A stretch of DNA of 18,336 nt from JBFWYO01 sp050186335 (GTDB lineage: Bacteria; Pseudomonadota; Alphaproteobacteria; Bin65). The position numbers were made by a program, and so were the translations under genes. Below the pieces are notes generated by a model that made no database searches, was not told the origin of the DNA, and worked only from the letters and a program-made list of their open reading frames with translations. The stretch is from NCBI GenBank assembly GCA_050186335.1, contig JBFWYO010000088.1, positions 1-18,336 on the forward strand, written 5' to 3'. Below, piece by piece: positions 15,740 to 18,336 of this stretch (the first letter of the stretch is position 1; each line of letters starts with the position of its first letter).

Positions 15740-16870
15740 TCAATCCGTCGGCCGCAACTCTTCGATGACGTCGTCGCCGCAATCGGTCAGTGAGACGCGG
15801 GAAAACTTAAGACGATGCGCGATATCCGCAACCCCCAAGGCGCCGAGCGCCGGCAATCCGTCCTCGCCGATGGCACTTGGCGCGCGGAACCAGACGATGC
15901 GGTCGACCAATCCGGCGCGCAGAAATGCGGTGGCGATCGCGCGCCCGCCTTCGATCAGCAGACGCGTGATGCCTTTTTCGGCCAAGGCGCGCAAGACCGC
16001 GTGCGGATCCGGGCGGCCGTCGGCGCCATCGGCCACGATCAACGTCTCGTCGCGCACGACGGGCGCAGCGATCGAGGCGCCCGCGCCGACCACGTACCAG
16101 ATCGGTCCACCCTCGCGCTTCCGATCCAAGCCTTCGATCGCCGTATCGACGCGCCGATTGGCCATCACCACGCGGACCGGCTGGCGCAGCGCCATGCCGG
16201 GCAGGCGGCAGGTCAAGCGCGGCCGATCGGCGATCGCCGTGCCGATACCGACCAGCACCGCGTCGTGCTGGCCGCGCAATAGATGTCCGCGCGCCCGCGC
16301 CGCCTCGCCGGTGATCCATTGACTCGACCCGTCGCGCGCCGCGATACGGGCGTCGAGCGTGCTGGCGATCTTCAGCGTCACGAACGGGCGCCGGCGCTCG
16401 ATGCGCGAGAAGAACCCTTCGTTGATGCGGCGCGCTTCGAGTGCCCCCACCCCGACACCGACCTCGATGCCGGCTGCGCGAAGCGCCGCGATTCCCTTGC
16501 CCGCCACGCGCGGATCCGGGTCTTCGCAGGCCACGACGACACGCCCGATACCGGCCGCGATCAGCGCCTCGGCGCACGGCGGCGTGCGGCCGTGATGGCA
16601 GCACGGCTCGAGCGTCACATACGCGGTGGCGTCGGTCGCAGCAGCGCCGGCGCGCGCGAGCGCCTCGGTTTCGGCGTGCGGCCGTCCGCCGGGTTGGGTC
16701 CAGCCGCGGCCGACGATGCGTGCCGCCCCGGCGGACGTGGCCGGCTGCACGATCAGGCAACCGACCGCCGGATTCGGCCACACGTTGCCGACGCCGCGCC
16801 GGGCCAGACCCAGCGCGGACGCCATGTGCGCGTCGTCGCGCGCGTCAATCTTTGCCGTTACCGCGGTCAC
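15740..16870 (-). CDS. ribD: Bifunctional diaminohydroxyphosphoribosylaminopyrimidine deaminase / 5-amino-6-(5-phosphoribosylamino)uracil reductase
   Basis: Catalyses the second and third steps of riboflavin synthesis. The N-terminal zinc deaminase shows PNPAVGC, HAE at about 65-67 and PCCHHGRTPPC, with zinc cysteines near 90 and 99. The C-terminal reductase starts at RPFVTLKIASTLDARIA and includes SSQWITGEAARARGH and an NADPH-binding LLIEGGRAIATAFL. The start is uncertain. An ATG at 16825 would remove the conserved DDAHM segment seen at the N-terminus of RibD proteins. The GTG at 16870 keeps it and overlaps nrdR by 26 nt; I prefer that one, although no strong ribosome-binding site is seen. 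It follows nrdR and precedes ribE by 2 nt. Confidence 0.93.
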   Translation of the reverse strand: MTAVTAKIDARDDAHMASALGLARRGVGNVWPNPAVGCLIVQPATSAGAARIVGRGWTQPGGRPHAETEALARAGAAATDATAYVTLEPCCHHGRTPPCAEALIAAGIGRVVVACEDPDPRVAGKGIAALRAAGIEVGVGVGALEARRINEGFFSRIERRRPFVTLKIASTLDARIAARDGSSQWITGEAARARGHLLRGQHDAVLVGIGTAIADRPRLTCRLPGMALRQPVRVVMANRRVDTAIEGLDRKREGGPIWYVVGAGASIAAPVVRDETLIVADGADGRPDPHAVLRALAEKGITRLLIEGGRAIATAFLRAGLVDRIVWFRAPSAIGEDGLPALGALGVADIAHRLKFSRVSLTDCGDDVIEELRPTD

Positions 16871-17324
16871 TCTCGTGAGTGCCCAAGTTGCCGAGGAAAT
16901 CCTCGAAATCCTTCGCTTCGCGGAAATTCTTGTACACCGAGGCGAAGCGCACATAGGCGACCTGATCCAAGCCGGCCAGCGAATCCATCACCAGCTGGCC
17001 GATATGCTCGGACGGGATTTCCGACTCGCCCGAACTTTCCAGGCGCCGCACGATCGAGTTGACGATGCGGTCGACCCGTTGTTCGTCGACCGGCCGCTTG
17101 CGCACCGCGATCATGATCGAACGATGCAGCTTGTCGCGGTCGAACGGCACGCGCTGGCTGTTCTTTTTGATCACGATCAGATCGCGCAGCTGCACGCGCT
17201 CGAACGTGGTGAAGCGCGAGCCGCACGCCGGACAAAAGCGCCTGCGCCGAATCGCCGAGTTGTCCTCGGTCGGACGCGAATCCTTCACCTGCGTATCGTC
17301 GTTGCCGCAAAACGGACACCGCAT
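16845..17324 (-). CDS. nrdR: Transcriptional repressor NrdR
   Basis: A zinc-ribbon and ATP-cone protein that represses ribonucleotide reductase genes by sensing ATP/dATP. Of 159 residues, Cys3, Cys6, Cys31 and Cys34 (MRCPFCGNDDTQV and RFCPACGSRF) form the ribbon, with RRRRFCPACGSRFTTFE typical of the family. The ATP-cone runs from about 48 to 136, with VIKKNSQRVPFDRDKL and VAYVRFASVYKNF. Start ATG 17324 has a G-rich stretch about 5 nt upstream. It lies 41 nt after glyA and overlaps ribD; glyA-nrdR-ribD is a frequent alphaproteobacterial order. No nrd gene is in the window, so its targets are elsewhere. Confidence 0.97.
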   Translation of the reverse strand: MRCPFCGNDDTQVKDSRPTEDNSAIRRRRFCPACGSRFTTFERVQLRDLIVIKKNSQRVPFDRDKLHRSIMIAVRKRPVDEQRVDRIVNSIVRRLESSGESEIPSEHIGQLVMDSLAGLDQVAYVRFASVYKNFREAKDFEDFLGNLGTHESDRGNGKD

Positions 17325-17365
17325 ATCGTCCCCCCAAGCCCCCTAACGCCCCATTGGCGAACCCG

Positions 17366-18336
17366 TCACTCGCCCGAATAGACCGGGAAGCGATCGCACA
17401 ACTCCTTCACGCGCGCACGCACGCGCGATTCGACCGACGCGTTGTTTTCGCCGTTCGCCGCCAAACCGTCGAGCGTCTCGCCGATCAGCCGGCCGATCAG
17501 GCGAAACTCCTCGACGCCGAAACCGCGCGAGGTGCCGGCGGGCGAGCCGAGCCGCACGCCCGAAGTAACCATCGGCTTTTCCGGATCGAATGGAATCGCG
17601 TTCTTGTTGCAGGTGATGCCGGCGCGCTCGAGGCTTTCGGACGCCGCCTTGCCGGTCAACTTCTTCGGTCGCAAATCGACCAGCATTAAATGGGTGTCGG
17701 TCCCGTCCGAGATGATGTTCAGGCCGGTCTTCTTCAACTCGTCGCTGAGCGTCTTGGCATTGGCCACGACAGCGCGCGCGTAGGCGGCGAATTCAGGCTG
17801 CAGCGCCTCGTGGAAACACACTGCTTTGGCGGCGATCACATGCATCAGCGGGCCGCCCTGCATGCCCGGGAACACCGCCGAATTGAACTTCTTGCCGAGT
17901 TCGAGATCGTTCGAGAGAATCATGCCGCCGCGCGGACCGCGCAGCGTCTTGTGCGTGGTCGTGGTCACGACGTGCGCGTGCGGGATCGGGCTCGGATGCG
18001 CGCCGCCGGCGACCAACCCGGCGAAATGCGCCATGTCGACCATGAACAGCGCGCCGACCTTGTCTGCGATGCTGCGGAAGCGCGCAAAGTCGATCGTGCG
18101 CGGATAGGCCGAGCCGCCGGCGACGATCAATTTCGGCTTGTTCTCGATCGCGATGCGCTCGACCTCGTCGTAGTCGATGCGGTGCGTATCCGGGCGCACG
18201 CCGTAGGGTACGACCTTGAACCATTTGCCCGACATGTTTACGGGCGAGCCATGCGTGAGATGGCCGCCCGCCGCGAGCGACAGGCCCATGAACGTATCGC
18301 CCGGCTGGAGCAGCGCCATGAACACTTCGGCATTGG
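17366..18336 (-). CDS. glyA: Serine hydroxymethyltransferase, 5'-partial (runs off the right edge)
   Basis: Converts serine and tetrahydrofolate to glycine and 5,10-methylene-tetrahydrofolate. About 323 residues are visible, starting NAEVFMALLQPGDTFMGL, a segment that lies near residue 100 in the family. About 100 N-terminal residues are therefore beyond the window. The PLP site is intact: DMAHFAGLVAGG, then TTTTHKTLRGPRGG with the Schiff-base lysine. VTSGVRLGSPAGTSRG and the C-terminal RVKELCDRFPVY are standard. It is the first visible gene of the minus-strand operon; its promoter is outside the window. Confidence 0.97.
   Translation of the reverse strand, partial: NAEVFMALLQPGDTFMGLSLAAGGHLTHGSPVNMSGKWFKVVPYGVRPDTHRIDYDEVERIAIENKPKLIVAGGSAYPRTIDFARFRSIADKVGALFMVDMAHFAGLVAGGAHPSPIPHAHVVTTTTHKTLRGPRGGMILSNDLELGKKFNSAVFPGMQGGPLMHVIAAKAVCFHEALQPEFAAYARAVVANAKTLSDELKKTGLNIISDGTDTHLMLVDLRPKKLTGKAASESLERAGITCNKNAIPFDPEKPMVTSGVRLGSPAGTSRGFGVEEFRLIGRLIGETLDGLAANGENNASVESRVRARVKELCDRFPVYSGE

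Noticed and set aside
14043..16322. 759-codon open frame on the plus strand
   Set aside because: Antisense to ribB, ribE and ribD with low-complexity composition and no domain; the minus-strand genes are unmistakable.
15117..17365. FMN riboswitch in front of the riboflavin genes
   Set aside because: Gaps inside the rib cluster are at most about 21 nt and the ribD start lies within nrdR, so there is no room for one. Control would come from the glyA promoter outside the window.

Overview
The window is about 18.3 kb of GC-rich chromosomal DNA from an alphaproteobacterium. The evidence is gene order and family type. The run Cbp3-type chaperone, DUF177 (YceD), rpmF, plsX, fabH, ihfA, MerR-like regulator, followed by a second run glyA, nrdR, ribD, ribE, ribB, ribH, nusB, thiL, is the usual alphaproteobacterial arrangement. 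The cytochrome bc1 assembly chaperone and the K+-independent H+-pyrophosphatase fit the same group. I cannot name a genus; Hyphomicrobiales or Rhodospirillales are both plausible.

Layout. (1) Nt 1-2304, plus strand: the end of a peptide/nickel-type ABC ATPase, probably a fused two-domain protein cut by the window edge, coupled by a 4-nt overlap to an amidase-signature hydrolase; this looks like an uptake-and-hydrolysis unit for an amide or peptide. (2) Nt 2335-3598, minus: a one-domain cupin and an exported metallo-beta-lactamase-fold hydrolase. (3) Nt 3766-3842, minus: tRNA-Pro(GGG). (4) Nt 3963-8468, minus: chaperone, DUF177, rpmF, plsX, fabH, ihfA and the MerR-like gene, which link ribosome assembly, fatty-acid/phospholipid initiation and nucleoid architecture. 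(5) Nt 8665-9174, plus: a BamE/OmlA lipoprotein, divergent from the chaperone. (6) Nt 9175-9699: a 525-nt intergenic region between two convergent genes. It holds a strong bidirectional terminator and several short motifs that recur. (7) Nt 9700-11808, minus: hppA. (8) Nt 11962-18336, minus: thiL, nusB, ribH, ribB, ribE, ribD, nrdR and a partial glyA. These are closely packed, with gaps from 41 nt down to overlaps, and read as one operon from glyA to thiL. It supplies four riboflavin enzymes, the last step to thiamine diphosphate, a transcription antitermination factor and the ribonucleotide reductase repressor.

Most of the window is conserved housekeeping DNA. I saw no mobile element, CRISPR array, phage gene, toxin-antitoxin pair or defence system, and I found no clear candidate for a new multi-gene system. 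The points most worth a second look are: the RibB protein whose C-terminal GTP cyclohydrolase II-like domain has lost its zinc cysteines and catalytic motif (RibBX type); the motif-rich convergent intergenic region at 9175-9640; and the fused ABC ATPase with its coupled amidase.
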